Shown: positions 50,769 to 60,101 of the stretch, one piece after another
Position numbering within the stretch: position 1 is the stretch's first letter
How the letters are laid out: every line of letters starts with the position of its first letter
Assembly (NCBI RefSeq): GCF_014230085.1
Contig: NZ_JACHVB010000012.1
Span: forward strand, 186,001 to 250,000
Source: Ruficoccus amylovorans
Lineage (GTDB): Bacteria > Verrucomicrobiota > Verrucomicrobiia > Opitutales > Cerasicoccaceae
Direction: 5' to 3'
DNA: 64,000 nt
Program-made: the position numbers and the translations under genes
Notes under the pieces: generated by a model
Told to the model about the DNA's origin: nothing
What the model saw: only the letters and a program-made list of their open reading frames with translations
Database searches by the model: none

Positions 50769-51485
50769 ATGAAAGCCAGCGACCTGTTCGATTTCCCCGA
50801 AAGTATGCCTTTTGCCCGGTACTTCAGCCCGGACGACGCACCCTGGGTCTGGGTGATGAAAGTCGGCATGGCCGCGCAGGAGTTTGATTACCTGCGGGCC
50901 GAGGGCATGCACGGGAACATCCCCGAAGGCGTCAAAATCAGCGGTAAAGTCTTTATCCACTACACGGTGAAGCTCCCCCCGTACGCGGTCATCCAGGGGC
51001 CGACCTGGATCGGCCCGGAGGTGGAAATCCGCCCCGGCGCGTACATCCGGGGCAAGGTGATCGTCGGCCCCGGCTCGGTGGTGGGCAACTCCACCGAACT
51101 GAAAAACTGCATGCTGCTCGAAGGCGTGCAGGCCCCGCACTTCAACTACGTGGGCGATTCCATCCTCGGCAACAAGGCGCACCTGGGCGCGGGCGTGATC
51201 TGCGCCAACCTGCGGCTCGACCAGGGCACGGTGATCGCGCAGACCCCGGACGGGCGCGAGGACACCGGGATGCGCAAGCTGGGGGCGTTGATGGGCGACT
51301 GCGCGGAAGCCGGTTGCAATGCCGTGCTCCAGCCGGGCACGATTTTGGGCAAGGCCGCCGCGGTCATGCCGACGATGGCCTTCGGTGGCTATCTGGAGGG
51401 CGGGACGCTGGCCTTTAACCGGCCGGTGATCGGACGCGTGCCGCGCCGCGATTATCCCAAGAGCACGCCCAGCGCGGCCCGGTGA
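50769..51485 (+). CDS. Left-handed beta-helix acyltransferase-like protein (GlmU C-terminus-like)
   Basis: 238 residues. Hexapeptide repeats (IGPEVEIRPGAYIRGKVIVGPGSVVG, then LGAGVICANLRLDQGTVIAQ) form a left-handed beta helix like the acetyltransferase half of GlmU and related nucleotidyltransferase tails. There is no pyrophosphorylase domain. It may acetylate a sugar nucleotide or have only a structural role. Overlaps the convergent hisN-type gene by 34 bp. Confidence 0.82.
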   Translation: MKASDLFDFPESMPFARYFSPDDAPWVWVMKVGMAAQEFDYLRAEGMHGNIPEGVKISGKVFIHYTVKLPPYAVIQGPTWIGPEVEIRPGAYIRGKVIVGPGSVVGNSTELKNCMLLEGVQAPHFNYVGDSILGNKAHLGAGVICANLRLDQGTVIAQTPDGREDTGMRKLGALMGDCAEAGCNAVLQPGTILGKAAAVMPTMAFGGYLEGGTLAFNRPVIGRVPRRDYPKSTPSAAR

Positions 51486-52264
51486 ACTTCCGGCCCGGCC
51501 ACGACGGCTGAACGGCTGCCGGGATTACCGGTGGCACCCTCGGCAAAGCGGCCCTGTGTGGGCTCGTTGCCGTACCAGTCGGTGATGACGCCTCCGGCCC
51601 CGCGGATGATCGGGATGAGCGCCATCAGGTCCCAGGTTTCCAGCACCGGGTCAAGCATCAGGTCCACGCGTCCCGTCGCCACCAGCAGGTAGCCGTAGCA
51701 GTCACCCCAGGAGCGGGTCAGCCAGGCTTCTTCCGCCAGCCGGTCGAGGCCGGGCACGTGGTGCTTGCCTTGCGCGAAGAGCGCCGGGTCGGTGGTCGAA
51801 ATGACCGCCTTGGAGAGGTCGGGGCAGGGGCGCACGCGGGTGGGGGAGCCGTTGAGGATGCAGGTCTCGTTGTCGCCGATGAGCAGTTCGCCCAGGACGG
51901 GCTGGTGGATGCAGCCCAGGACCGGTTCGCCCTTGTGCAGGAGCGCGATCAGCGTGCCAAAGAGCGGGACATGGCTGATAAAGGATTTGGTGCCATCGAT
52001 GGGGTCGAGGACCCAGACAAATTCCGCGTTCTCGCGCTCGTTGCCGAACTCCTCGGCGATGATGCCGTGGGCAGGGTAGCGCTCGGCGATCATTTTGCGC
52101 ATGAGCTGCTCCGCGCCCCGGTCGGCATCGGTCACGGGAGTGGAATCGGCCTTGCGCTCGACGTGCATGTCCTCCCCGCGCCAGTAGCGCATGATGAGTT
52201 CGCCGCTGGCGAAGGCTAGTTCAGTGGTGAAGGCTTTGAGTTCGTCGCGGAGGGAGGCGTCCAT
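51452..52264 (-). CDS. Inositol-monophosphatase family phosphatase, probably histidinol-phosphatase (HisN)
   Basis: 270 residues. Li+-sensitive phosphatase fold: ADSTPVTDADRGAEQLMRK, IIAEEFGNE (metal Glu), WVLDPIDGTKSFISHVPLFGTLIAL (DPIDGT metal site) and WDLMALIPIIRGAGGVITDW. The FISHVPLFGTLIALL form after DPIDGTK is the one seen in HisN-type histidinol-phosphatases, which would pair with the hisI gene at 21 kb; inositol or other phosphates remain possible. The 3' end overlaps the beta-helix gene. Confidence 0.88.
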   Translation of the reverse strand: MDASLRDELKAFTTELAFASGELIMRYWRGEDMHVERKADSTPVTDADRGAEQLMRKMIAERYPAHGIIAEEFGNERENAEFVWVLDPIDGTKSFISHVPLFGTLIALLHKGEPVLGCIHQPVLGELLIGDNETCILNGSPTRVRPCPDLSKAVISTTDPALFAQGKHHVPGLDRLAEEAWLTRSWGDCYGYLLVATGRVDLMLDPVLETWDLMALIPIIRGAGGVITDWYGNEPTQGRFAEGATGNPGSRSAVVAGPEVHRAALGVLLG

Positions 52265-52372
52265 AAGTCTTCATTGTTACACGGCTCCGTCCCCAAAAAC
52301 ACGTCTAAACCGCCCCCGGGAAAGCAAAACTTGTTTTTTCACCCGAAGGCGGTGTAGGGTGGGGCCTTAACG

Positions 52373-53041
52373 ATGCATTGGAAAGACTGTGCCATCCACG
52401 TGGTGGATTTTGAAGGCAGCCGCAACAGCGGTGTGGTGGAGTTCGGGCTGGTCACGCTCTGGGACGGTGAAATCGCCGCCTGCGCGACCCGGCTCTGTCG
52501 GCCCCGGGGAGAGATCACCCCGCAGGAGCGCGCCCAGCACGGGATCGTCGAGGACGAGGCCCGCCTGCAGGAACCCTTTGCGGCGGAGTGGGACCGCTTC
52601 GTCAACCTCCGCAAGAGCGGCCCGATGGCCGCGCACCACGCCATGGTCGAAAACGGCTTTCTCAAGGCCCAGTGGGCCTACCCGCCAGCCTCGCCGGACT
52701 TCCTGCATGAGGGTAGGACGCTGGCCGACTGGGGGCCGTGGATCGACACCCGGCAGCTCTACGCCCGCGTCTATCCGGGGCTGGAAGGCTACGGGCTCTC
52801 GGAACTGGTCGGTTCGTTCGGGCTTCAGGAACGTCTCGACACCGAGGCCGACCGGCTCTGCCCCGAGCGCCGCGGCAAGTACCACTGTGCCCTTTACGAC
52901 GCGTTGGCTTCGGCCCTGCTGCTCCTGCGGTTGGGTGGGGAGGAAGGCTTTGAAAACATGAGCATCCCCTGGCTGCTGACCCAGAGCCAGGCCTCGGGTG
53001 AGAAGCGTCAGGCTGCCAGCCAGGGCGGTCTTTTTGAATAA
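52373..53041 (+). CDS. DEDDh-type 3'-5' exonuclease
   Basis: 222 residues. Exonuclease motifs: Exo I HVVDFEGSRNSGVVEFG (DxE), Exo II AAHHAMVENGFL, and Exo III near HCALYDALASALLLL (H...D). It resembles DNA polymerase III epsilon-type proofreading or RNase T-type nucleases. The C-terminal tail of about 40 residues ends GGLFE, which contains a possible beta-clamp-like or short linear motif (QGGLF); that reading is tentative. No polymerase gene is adjacent. Confidence 0.85.
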   Translation: MHWKDCAIHVVDFEGSRNSGVVEFGLVTLWDGEIAACATRLCRPRGEITPQERAQHGIVEDEARLQEPFAAEWDRFVNLRKSGPMAAHHAMVENGFLKAQWAYPPASPDFLHEGRTLADWGPWIDTRQLYARVYPGLEGYGLSELVGSFGLQERLDTEADRLCPERRGKYHCALYDALASALLLLRLGGEEGFENMSIPWLLTQSQASGEKRQAASQGGLFE

Positions 53042-53183
53042 AGAGAAGTCTGGGTCCGGGGGTGGGGTTTCAACGTTGAAAGTTCCATTGAACGCCGAAG
53101 CACCGGAAGCGTCTAATCTGAAGATAACAGAACTCCTAACTCTTCTCTTCCGCCCTTCATAAATACGAGAGGGCGTATCTTCT

Positions 53184-53795
53184 ATGAAAGCTTCTTTATT
53201 CGCCCGGCGCCGTATTCTCGTGACGCGGTTCGCCTTGATTTTGTGCGTATCGCCGCTGCTGTTCTGCTCAAGTGCCTGGGATGCCTTGTCCCACGTCTTT
53301 TCGGAGTCGCTGTTCGCGTTGGGCATCGCTCTGGTTGGCGTCGGCGTCATCGGGCGGGTGTGGTGCTTCAGCTACATTTCCGGTCGCAAGCAGGCCGAGT
53401 TGGTGACAGAGGGGCCGTATTCGTTGACGCGTAACCCGCTCTATCTTTTTACCCTGATCGCGGCGGTCGGCATCGGTTTTACTAGCGAGACCTTGTTTGT
53501 GCCGCTGGCTGTACTGGCGCTTTTCGCCCTGAGCTATCCGGCCGTTATTCGCCAGGAGGAACGTGCGTTGGAGGAGATACATGGAGCGAATTTCGCGCGT
53601 TACCGTGAATCGACCCCGCGGTTCTGGCCCAGTTTTGGACTCTACAGCGAACCGCAGGAGATCCAACTGAATCCGCGCGTATTCCGACGAGGACTCCAGG
53701 ATGTGGTCTGGTTTATCGTGGCCTGCGGGACTTTTGAGATCATCGAGGGCTTACAGGAGGCCGGGATGGTGCCGGTTTTTATGCACTTGGTGTAA
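53184..53795 (+). CDS. Isoprenylcysteine carboxyl methyltransferase-family membrane protein
   Basis: 203 residues with four or five membrane helices. The family motif VTEGPYSLTRNPLYL is followed by RQEERALEEIHGANFARYRESTPRFWP, the typical E-E-x-LxxxxGxxYxxYxxxxPRFxP pattern of ICMT/PEMT-like enzymes. Probably a SAM-dependent methyltransferase of lipids or small molecules; substrate unknown. The C-terminal 40 residues, with a further hydrophobic helix, are longer than usual. Confidence 0.85.
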   Translation: MKASLFARRRILVTRFALILCVSPLLFCSSAWDALSHVFSESLFALGIALVGVGVIGRVWCFSYISGRKQAELVTEGPYSLTRNPLYLFTLIAAVGIGFTSETLFVPLAVLALFALSYPAVIRQEERALEEIHGANFARYRESTPRFWPSFGLYSEPQEIQLNPRVFRRGLQDVVWFIVACGTFEIIEGLQEAGMVPVFMHLV

Positions 53796-53931
53796 GGCTG
53801 GCCAGCCCCATGCCGCTCAAGGTGTCGTTGCCTTGAATCCAGCATGAGGCGTCCCCTGAAGGCGTAGTTACTTCTGACACTGCAAGGGGGCTGGCTGCGT
53901 CATCGTCCGGAAATGCTGGTGGCAGGCTGTT

Positions 53932-54744
53932 TTAGTCATTCCGCCGGCGAAGAAGCAAGACCGCAAGCGCGGCCAGGGCGAGGAACCCGATGGTCTGCGG
54001 CTCGGGCACAACCCCGACACCAAAATTATAGGTCCAGTCCCCGCTGCTGGTGGGGGTCATCGACCCGTCGTTTAGATAGCCGCTCGCCTCAAGTGTAATC
54101 TTGTACAGGCCAATATCCGTAAAACCCCAGTTGAGGTGCACATGTCCGCCCTCCAGGAATAAAAACGAATCGTTCGTGGTAATACCATCGACGGTTGACA
54201 TCCAGACGGTGGTGGCACCAAGGGCTCCCGTGCTCCACAGGGAGAAGTTCCCGGTGCCCTCGCCGATGTATTCGACACTCTTCAACTGGATGGTGATCCA
54301 GCGCGAGGGGGTATCTGTTACTCGGGGATCGAGGCTGGAATAGGCCGCAAACGTACCGGGCGCGGTTTCCTCCGAGGCGAAGCCCGGCCAGACAATCGAC
54401 GGCTCCTGTGTTTGCGGAAGAATCCATATCGGCTCTCCGGCTTCGGTTCCGATAAAATCCCATTGACTGCCTGAGGGACGGTTAATGCGCGCTCCGGCAT
54501 TCCAGGCCTCATCCCTGGCATGGAACACCACGTCGGACGGGTTCAGATAACCGACACTATCATGGTGAACTCCGACCTGCCAGCTACCGCCGGAGTAGTT
54601 GAAATCGAGATCGACGTGTCCCTGATCCAGAATGACCTGCGCGGACAATCCCTGAGTGAAAGCGAGCGAAGCAAGCGCCCCGGCGACAAGAAGAGCACGG
54701 ATGCTGGCGGAATTTGAGTAGCGGTGGTGAATCTTAGTTTGCAT
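53932..54744 (-). CDS. PEP-CTERM protein with choice-of-anchor M-like domain
   Basis: 270 residues. The signal peptide (ALLVAGALASLAFTQGLSA) is followed by a domain starting QGHVDLDFNYSGGSW and ending in HVHLNWGFTDIGLYKITLEASG, as in the surface-anchored TIGR03769/choice-of-anchor M proteins. It ends in VVPEPQTIGFLALAALAVLLLRRRND: PEP motif, helix, basic tail. Exported and probably processed by an exosortase. It lies 21 nt after the prepilin-type gene on the same strand, so the two are co-transcribed. Confidence 0.88.
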   Translation of the reverse strand: MQTKIHHRYSNSASIRALLVAGALASLAFTQGLSAQVILDQGHVDLDFNYSGGSWQVGVHHDSVGYLNPSDVVFHARDEAWNAGARINRPSGSQWDFIGTEAGEPIWILPQTQEPSIVWPGFASEETAPGTFAAYSSLDPRVTDTPSRWITIQLKSVEYIGEGTGNFSLWSTGALGATTVWMSTVDGITTNDSFLFLEGGHVHLNWGFTDIGLYKITLEASGYLNDGSMTPTSSGDWTYNFGVGVVPEPQTIGFLALAALAVLLLRRRND

Positions 54745-54765
54745 GAGAGTTCCAAGGTTGAATTT

Positions 54766-55485
54766 TTATTGAGGCGGACGCGCGAAGTTCTCCCCACGGT
54801 CGAAGCGACGTTTCATCTCGATAGCGGGAATATTTTCAACATGTCCGTCGGCAAAAAGGTAGTTTGACGATCCATTGGTATGAGCGCGGTTGGAGTCACC
54901 CATACGGTGACGGTTGGGCTCTATGTCGCTGATAAACGTGCCCCATCCGGCATCCCAACCCTCCGCGTGCGTGTGGTCGTTCTGGACGCTGGTTCCGGTG
55001 CGCGAATCAGAAATACTTCCCGCCCAGAAGGTTTCCGGTGGGTTGGTCAGGCGGAAAAGATTATTGTAAGAATCCATAAGCCCCCCGAACGGGTCATACC
55101 TGGGATCAAACGCGATGTTGTTGAGAATGTAGCTGGTGCCGCCGCCCTTGAGGCGATCAGGGCCATGTGGGTCGGCCGGGCAGATGCGCACCTCGTCAAT
55201 GTCATTCAGATAAGGGGACAGGGCGTAAATCCACGCGATTTCGTAGCCTTCCGACCCGGTCACGTGCGTGGTGGGCGGAAGTGTCCCATTATGGTCATTG
55301 GCGTAGGTGAACATGGCGTTACCGATCTGGCGCAGATTTGAGGCGCAGGAAACCCGCCAGGCCAGCATTCTGGCTTGCCCGAGTGCGGCGACTACCAACG
55401 AGGCAACAACACTAATAATGATGATGCACACGAGGACTTCCATAAGGGTGAAACCGGGATGAAAGGATACGGGCCGCTTGCTCAT
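54766..55485 (-). CDS. Prepilin-type N-terminal cleavage/methylation protein (pseudopilin, DGH C-terminus)
   Basis: 239 residues. The N-terminal GFTLMEVLVCIIIISVVASLVVAAL is the type IV pilin/pseudopilin signal: cleavage after Gly, Glu at +5, then a hydrophobic helix. CASNLRQIGNAMFTYANDHNGTLPP is the conserved domain of planctomycete/verrucomicrobial pseudopilins, and NYLFADGHVENI the characteristic C-terminal DGH motif. Such proteins occur in large families in these phyla, often next to PEP-CTERM genes as here; role unknown. Confidence 0.92.
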   Translation of the reverse strand: MSKRPVSFHPGFTLMEVLVCIIIISVVASLVVAALGQARMLAWRVSCASNLRQIGNAMFTYANDHNGTLPPTTHVTGSEGYEIAWIYALSPYLNDIDEVRICPADPHGPDRLKGGGTSYILNNIAFDPRYDPFGGLMDSYNNLFRLTNPPETFWAGSISDSRTGTSVQNDHTHAEGWDAGWGTFISDIEPNRHRMGDSNRAHTNGSSNYLFADGHVENIPAIEMKRRFDRGENFARPPQ

Positions 55486-55785
55486 GAATCTCCCGAACCT
55501 CGCCCAGCCGTTGATCTATTGAATAAAGATGGCATCATATCAAAAGGGCATGTAGTGCAAGTTGCTTGCAATAGTCAACTGCCAAGGGGCTTTTGTTGCA
55601 AATAATTTGCGTTTCAGTGCTTGCTTGAGATCCGATAGCCGGGGGCCTCAACCCGCTGCTGGCGGACAGCTCGGTTTCAACCCCTCCAGAGAATCGCCGC
55701 CAGTATGCCTCTGCTCCTGCGGGTCCTTCCATCGTATGAAGGTGACGTTGTCGAGGGTCTTGCTGACCTTTTGCTGTCGCTATGG

Positions 55786-56457
55786 CTAATCAGCCAGGCG
55801 GACAAGCTCGTCCCGGTCCAGAATGCTTATGTCTTTGCCGTCCATGCGGATGACCCCAGTCTCAGCGAGGCGGGCGAAGACCCGCGAAAGCGTCTCCGGG
55901 GACGTGCCGAGGAGGTTGGCCAACTGGCCCTTGGGCAGGCGCAGTGTCACCCGGTCGGGATGCTTCTGGCTTTCCGTCAGATAAATCAGATGGGAGGCCA
56001 GGCGGGCCGGGACCTCCTTCAGCGCGAGGCTTTCGATCTGCTGGGTGAAGCGGCGAAGCTTTTGCGAGAGATTCGCCAGCATGTTCAGGGAGAGAGTGGG
56101 GTGGCGGGAAATCGTCTCTGCCAGCTCCGCCCGCGGGAAATAGAGCAAGCGCGAAGCCTGCGTCGCGCTGGCCGAGGCCGGGTACGGAGCGCCATGAAAG
56201 ACCGGGACTTCCGCGAAGGACTCGACCGGTCCGCATACGTGCAGGATGATTTCCCTCCCCTCGGCGTTGCTTTTGAAGATCTTCACCTGGCCCTCCGCCA
56301 CGAGGTAGAAGCCCTGCGCAGGCGTTCCCTCGACGAAGATCAACTCGCCGCGGGCCACACGCTTTTCCGTACAGATACCGGCCAGCGAGGAGATATCCTG
56401 CTCACCCAGCCCCTGAAACAGGCTGCATCGGGAGATGATGGCTTCGTATGCACTCAT
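55786..56457 (-). CDS. Crp/Fnr family transcriptional regulator (Dnr-like)
   Basis: 223 residues from ATG 56457 (MSAYEAIISRCSLFQGLGEQDIS). N-terminal cyclic-nucleotide-binding-type barrel (GELIFVEGTPAQGFYLVAEGQVKIFK), long dimer helix, then a winged helix-turn-helix (VTLRLPKGQLANLLGTSPETLSRVFARLAETGVI). Only isolated cysteines are present and the N-terminal four-Cys iron-sulphur pattern of FNR is missing, so it is more like Dnr/NnrR-type nitric oxide sensors. A TTGAC-N4-GTCAA site lies upstream at 56540-56553. Confidence 0.92.
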   Translation of the reverse strand: MSAYEAIISRCSLFQGLGEQDISSLAGICTEKRVARGELIFVEGTPAQGFYLVAEGQVKIFKSNAEGREIILHVCGPVESFAEVPVFHGAPYPASASATQASRLLYFPRAELAETISRHPTLSLNMLANLSQKLRRFTQQIESLALKEVPARLASHLIYLTESQKHPDRVTLRLPKGQLANLLGTSPETLSRVFARLAETGVIRMDGKDISILDRDELVRLAD

Positions 56458-56539
56458 GATCGTTCGGAAGACGTGGTAGCGACAGTAGAGGGGATGCTGG
56501 GGGTGAGACGATGGAATTTTCCTGAAAAAGGAACGGTTT

Positions 56540-56553
56540 TTGACTTGGGTCAA
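56540..56553. promoter_or_regulatory. Dnr/FNR-type palindromic binding site
   Basis: TTGACTTGGGTCAA, a TTGAC-N4-GTCAA palindrome very close to the FNR/Dnr consensus TTGAT-N4-ATCAA. It lies in the 229-bp gap between the divergent regulator (start at 56457) and yecH (start at 56687), where it could control both. Confidence 0.75.
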
Positions 56554-56686
56554 GGAACTCCAGGGCGAGTTTTGCTAAACTCCCGGAAAATGAACCATGA
56601 AAATCAGGGAAACCTTCAGGCAATTCTGGCCTCGTAGATTCTTGTATTCAAAATAAACTACATTAACTCTCCTCCCAAGACTAACC

Positions 56687-56941
56687 ATGTCCACTCCTCT
56701 TCAAGAAGAAATCCACGGCCACGCCGTGCTGCAAATGATGAGCGAATCCGACCGCACCTTTTCGCGGCAGAGCTTGATCGAAGCGATTCGAAATACCTTT
56801 GGCGAACAGGCCCGCTTCTACATCTGCTCAGGCGGGGGGATGGACGCCGAGGAACTGGTCGATACCCTCATCGCCAAGGGAAAGTTTCAGGGCCCGGCGG
56901 ACGCCTTTCAGTTCAACCCGCAGGCGATGTGCGATCACTAA
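56687..56941 (+). CDS. YecH family metal-binding protein (DUF2492)
   Basis: 84 residues. HGHAVLQMMSES near the N-terminus and FYICSGGGMDAEELVDTLIAKGKF match the small YecH family of predicted metal-binding proteins, often found with genes of nitrogen oxide metabolism. It lies 16 nt upstream of the NnrS-like gene and 229 bp from the divergent Crp/Fnr regulator. Confidence 0.85.
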   Translation: MSTPLQEEIHGHAVLQMMSESDRTFSRQSLIEAIRNTFGEQARFYICSGGGMDAEELVDTLIAKGKFQGPADAFQFNPQAMCDH

Positions 56942-56957
56942 CGGATCCCTCACGGAC

Positions 56958-58187
56958 ATGAAAGCGCTGCCCATGCCCACCGTTCCCGAGCCAGCCCGCT
57001 GCGGTTTCTGGCGGCTCGTCGCCGAGGGCGAGCCCTACCGCCTGCTCTTTGCCGTGGGGACGCTGCTGGGGGTGTTTGGCGTGTCGTTATGGCCTGCCTA
57101 CGCCTGGGGCTTGGTTGATGGCTATCCCGGCCAGACGCATGCGCGGATCATGATCGAGGGGTTTCTGAGTTGTTTTGTCGTGGGCTTTCTGGGGACGGCT
57201 TTCCCGCGTTTGCTGGAGGTCCGGCGCTTCTCGCTGGAGGAGAGCCTGACCTGGGCCGGTATTTTTACCGGCGCGAGCGCTTGCCACGTCATGGGGAAAC
57301 ACCTGTGGGGTGATTACGTTTTCACGCTGGGCATGACGCTGCTGCTCGGTAGTCTGTGGGTGCGCTTTCGCTCACGGCGTGACACGCCTCCGCCGGGCTT
57401 TGTTCTCGTTCTGTTGGGCATGTTGTGCGCCTTGAGCGGTGGGGCCACCTTGGTTGTCCAGCAGTTAGCCCCCGACCGGGTGGGCGCGGTTACGGTCTTG
57501 TTTTTCAAGACTGCACTGAACCAGGGCTACCTGCTGCTGCCAGTCATGGGCATCGGGGCGTTTCTGATCCCGCGTTTTTTTGGACTGCCCAACCGGCAGG
57601 ACTTTCCCGAATCGTTAAAACTGCCCCGCGGCTGGATTCCCCGGGCACTGTTCGCGTTGCTGTGCGGAGGGCTTGTGCTGACCAGTTTCTATCTGGAAGC
57701 AATCGGTGAGCAACGGTTCGGGTTTGGGCTGCGAGCCTTTGCCGTTGTGTTGTATTTTTACCGGGAACTCCCCCTGCACCAGGCGAAATTCAACCAGGGG
57801 GCACTCGCGTTGGCCATGCGGGTGGCGCTGTTTTCCATCCCGTTGGGGTATGCGGCGATGGCGTTGTGGCCCGCCCGGCAGGCTGCACTGATCCATGTCG
57901 TGTTCATCTCGGGCTTTAGTCTGTTGACCTTTACCGTCGCGACTCGGGTGGCACTGGGCCATAGTGGACGCAGCCATCTTTTTAAGGCACGTCTGGTCCC
58001 TGTGTACCTGTTGGGAGGACTGTTGGTGCTCGCCATGACTACGCGCGTCAGCGCCGACTGGCTGCCGCTCAGCCGCATGAATCACATAGGCTACGCAGCG
58101 ATTGTCTGGATGGTGGGCGTGGGCATCTGGCTGTGCCGCTTCGGCCCCTGTCTGCGCGATGATGTCGAGCGCGAACAAAAGATGTGA
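56958..58187 (+). CDS. NnrS family membrane protein
   Basis: 409 residues with about twelve membrane helices. Sequence marks of NnrS: GEPYRLLFAVGTLLGVFGVSLWP, FVVGFLGTAFPRLL, QGYLLLPVMGIGAFLIPRFFG and HVVFISGFSLLTFTVATRVALGHSGR. NnrS is a haem- and copper-containing membrane protein that protects cells from nitric oxide during denitrification. The gene follows yecH by 16 nt and is divergent from the Crp/Fnr regulator, forming a compact nitric-oxide response module. Confidence 0.9.
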   Translation: MKALPMPTVPEPARCGFWRLVAEGEPYRLLFAVGTLLGVFGVSLWPAYAWGLVDGYPGQTHARIMIEGFLSCFVVGFLGTAFPRLLEVRRFSLEESLTWAGIFTGASACHVMGKHLWGDYVFTLGMTLLLGSLWVRFRSRRDTPPPGFVLVLLGMLCALSGGATLVVQQLAPDRVGAVTVLFFKTALNQGYLLLPVMGIGAFLIPRFFGLPNRQDFPESLKLPRGWIPRALFALLCGGLVLTSFYLEAIGEQRFGFGLRAFAVVLYFYRELPLHQAKFNQGALALAMRVALFSIPLGYAAMALWPARQAALIHVVFISGFSLLTFTVATRVALGHSGRSHLFKARLVPVYLLGGLLVLAMTTRVSADWLPLSRMNHIGYAAIVWMVGVGIWLCRFGPCLRDDVEREQKM

Positions 58188-58246
58188 TCGGCAGGCAAAA
58201 CCCTTCACTTCCTTTCACCCTGCAACCTCAAAGAACGCATCGTCGC

Positions 58247-59200
58247 TTAGCGGCGGATGCCGAGGGTGCGGTCGAGCTCCATGACTGACTCGTCGCGCGG
58301 CAGGGGCTTGGAGCGGATGATGTTTTCCACCGTGGAGGTGGCCATGATGCGGTGGCGGGAGAAGGAGTTCTTCTCGATCGGGTCGCCGATGAATACGACC
58401 TTGAGGCTGGTCTTTTGCTGCAGCGGGTAGGCGGGGCCTTGCTGGGGCATCCACAGCTCCGAACGGAAGTCCAGGCTGCCCTTGATGAGTCGGAGATTTT
58501 TCTGCGAGGGCAGTTGCACGCGGTTGATCTCCATCTCGCTGAGCAGGTGGTAACAAGGAACTCCGTCCAGTTCGTCGGCATCGAGCAGTGTGACTGTGCC
58601 CTCAAGGTTGTCGGGGGAGGTCACGATGGTCATGTCGAAGTTGAAGTCCTCGGCCGCCAGATCGGCGTTGACGGGCCAGCTCTCGCCCAGCGCGACCGGG
58701 TGGTCAGGAGCGAAGATATCGTCGTCGGAGATGGAGTTGTCCCTCAGGGAAATAATCTGCGAAAGATAGAGCGTGGCGGTCTCGGGAAGCGCTTTGCCGT
58801 CGGTGTCCACGAAGACCTTTTTGCCCAGCTCAAGTTTCCCGAAAAAGACCGTGCCGGGGGCGAGCAGTTCTTCGGCCGCGCCGTCGTTTTTGCTCACCGT
58901 AAACTTAATTACGGTGAAGCGCTCCTGCGTGGCCTTGCCCTTGGCGTTGTTGGAGATAACGGTGGCGTTGGCCTCGAACACCGACTGGAACTGCGATCTT
59001 TCGCTGTTGGCCACGGTCCCGTTCTGCATGATGAGGGTGGAATTGCCGACTGTGCGCTGATCTTCGAACCAGTAGCTGTCGCCGGTGCGTTTCGGAGTAA
59101 ACAGCCGCGGCGTGTAGGTTTGAGCGGCGGCGATGCTGTGAAGCAGCAGGGTGGTCGTCAGGAGAAAAGCAGTTGTGCGGACAGATGAGAGAGCGTTCAT
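58247..59200 (-). CDS. Secreted protein of unknown function
   Basis: 317 residues with a signal peptide (TAFLLTTTLLLHSIAAAQ). The mature protein is beta-rich and has no motif I recognise. The sequence pattern (ERFTVIKFTVSKNDG, GTVTLLDADELDGVPCYHLLSEMEINRVQLP) suggests a lipid-binding or sorting-type fold of the DUF6263 kind, which I cannot confirm. It is convergent with nnrS, 59 bp apart. Confidence 0.65.
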   Translation of the reverse strand: MNALSSVRTTAFLLTTTLLLHSIAAAQTYTPRLFTPKRTGDSYWFEDQRTVGNSTLIMQNGTVANSERSQFQSVFEANATVISNNAKGKATQERFTVIKFTVSKNDGAAEELLAPGTVFFGKLELGKKVFVDTDGKALPETATLYLSQIISLRDNSISDDDIFAPDHPVALGESWPVNADLAAEDFNFDMTIVTSPDNLEGTVTLLDADELDGVPCYHLLSEMEINRVQLPSQKNLRLIKGSLDFRSELWMPQQGPAYPLQQKTSLKVVFIGDPIEKNSFSRHRIMATSTVENIIRSKPLPRDESVMELDRTLGIRR

Positions 59201-59354
59201 GGAATATAAAATGAGTACTACGCAGACTTGGAGAGATTACTGATCGGGTCAAGTACGCGCTGCCGGGGCTCTGTGACGGTGAGGTGAACTTTGGGACTTT
59301 TTTCTCATCCGCCAATCATTGCGAGGTGCGCCTGTGGAGCGGACGAGGCGGCCC

Positions 59355-60101
59355 TTATTTCGGCTCCTCGAAGTAGTAGTCGAAAACACCGGCGTTGGGC
59401 ACGATGGACTGTACATTCAGGACCTGTTTTTCTCCATCCTGAACCTGGGTTACGGTCCGATACGGCATTGGGATCTCGTTGACCGGGCGATAATCGCTGT
59501 AAGTGGTGACGACTTCCTCGGTCGTGCCGTCGGCATGGGGGACTTTGGTGACCTTCTGGATGAGTTTGAGGTCCTCCTGCGAGAGGTAGTAACTTTCGCT
59601 GCCGATGATGCCGGGGCGAGTGACTTCGATCAGATAGGTTTCGGTGCCGTTCAAGGTCGGTTCGTCCGCGAGCTTATAGGTATAGTCGGTGTCGCGGTAG
59701 TTGACCAGCGGGTCGATCATGTCTGATTCCCGGATGAAATTGGCCGTCGCGGTTTCATCGAGTTCCATCCCCGGGATAGGTTTTCCGTTTATTGACTGCT
59801 GGACCCAGCATTGCTCTCCGTTGTAACCCATGGTTACTTTTCGCGGTCCATTTTGCATTACGAGACGCACTTTGTTCGGTCGCTTCTGGAAAATAAGGAC
59901 ATCGGCGACATGCGTCTCGCCGGAATTCAGGGTTCCCTCGATTCTGAGGCTGCTGAGGTCATGTATTTTATAAATGCCCCCGTGCAGGCTCAGGTAATCA
60001 TTAAGGATCTCCTCAAGCCTGGGGTCGGAGATATTGGCGGCTCCCGCGCTGAAAGCATTCAGAAACAGGCAGGTCAGGAGGAGTGGAACAGAACGTGTCA
60101 T
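59355..60101 (-). CDS. Exported LolA-like outer-membrane lipoprotein-sorting protein
   Basis: 248 residues from ATG 60101 (MTRSVPLLLTCLFLNAFSAGAA is a signal peptide). The mature part (SLRIEGTLNSGETHVADVLIFQKRPNKVRLVMQNGPRKVTMGYNG, then YYLSQEDLKLIQKVTKVPHADGTTEEV) has the beta-sheet pattern of LolA-type proteins: fluctuations of a sheet with the phrase KVRLVM and GYNGEQCWVQ. Function by analogy only. It has no direct partner gene; the lolC/D genes lie at 32 kb. Confidence 0.65.
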   Translation of the reverse strand: MTRSVPLLLTCLFLNAFSAGAANISDPRLEEILNDYLSLHGGIYKIHDLSSLRIEGTLNSGETHVADVLIFQKRPNKVRLVMQNGPRKVTMGYNGEQCWVQQSINGKPIPGMELDETATANFIRESDMIDPLVNYRDTDYTYKLADEPTLNGTETYLIEVTRPGIIGSESYYLSQEDLKLIQKVTKVPHADGTTEEVVTTYSDYRPVNEIPMPYRTVTQVQDGEKQVLNVQSIVPNAGVFDYYFEEPK

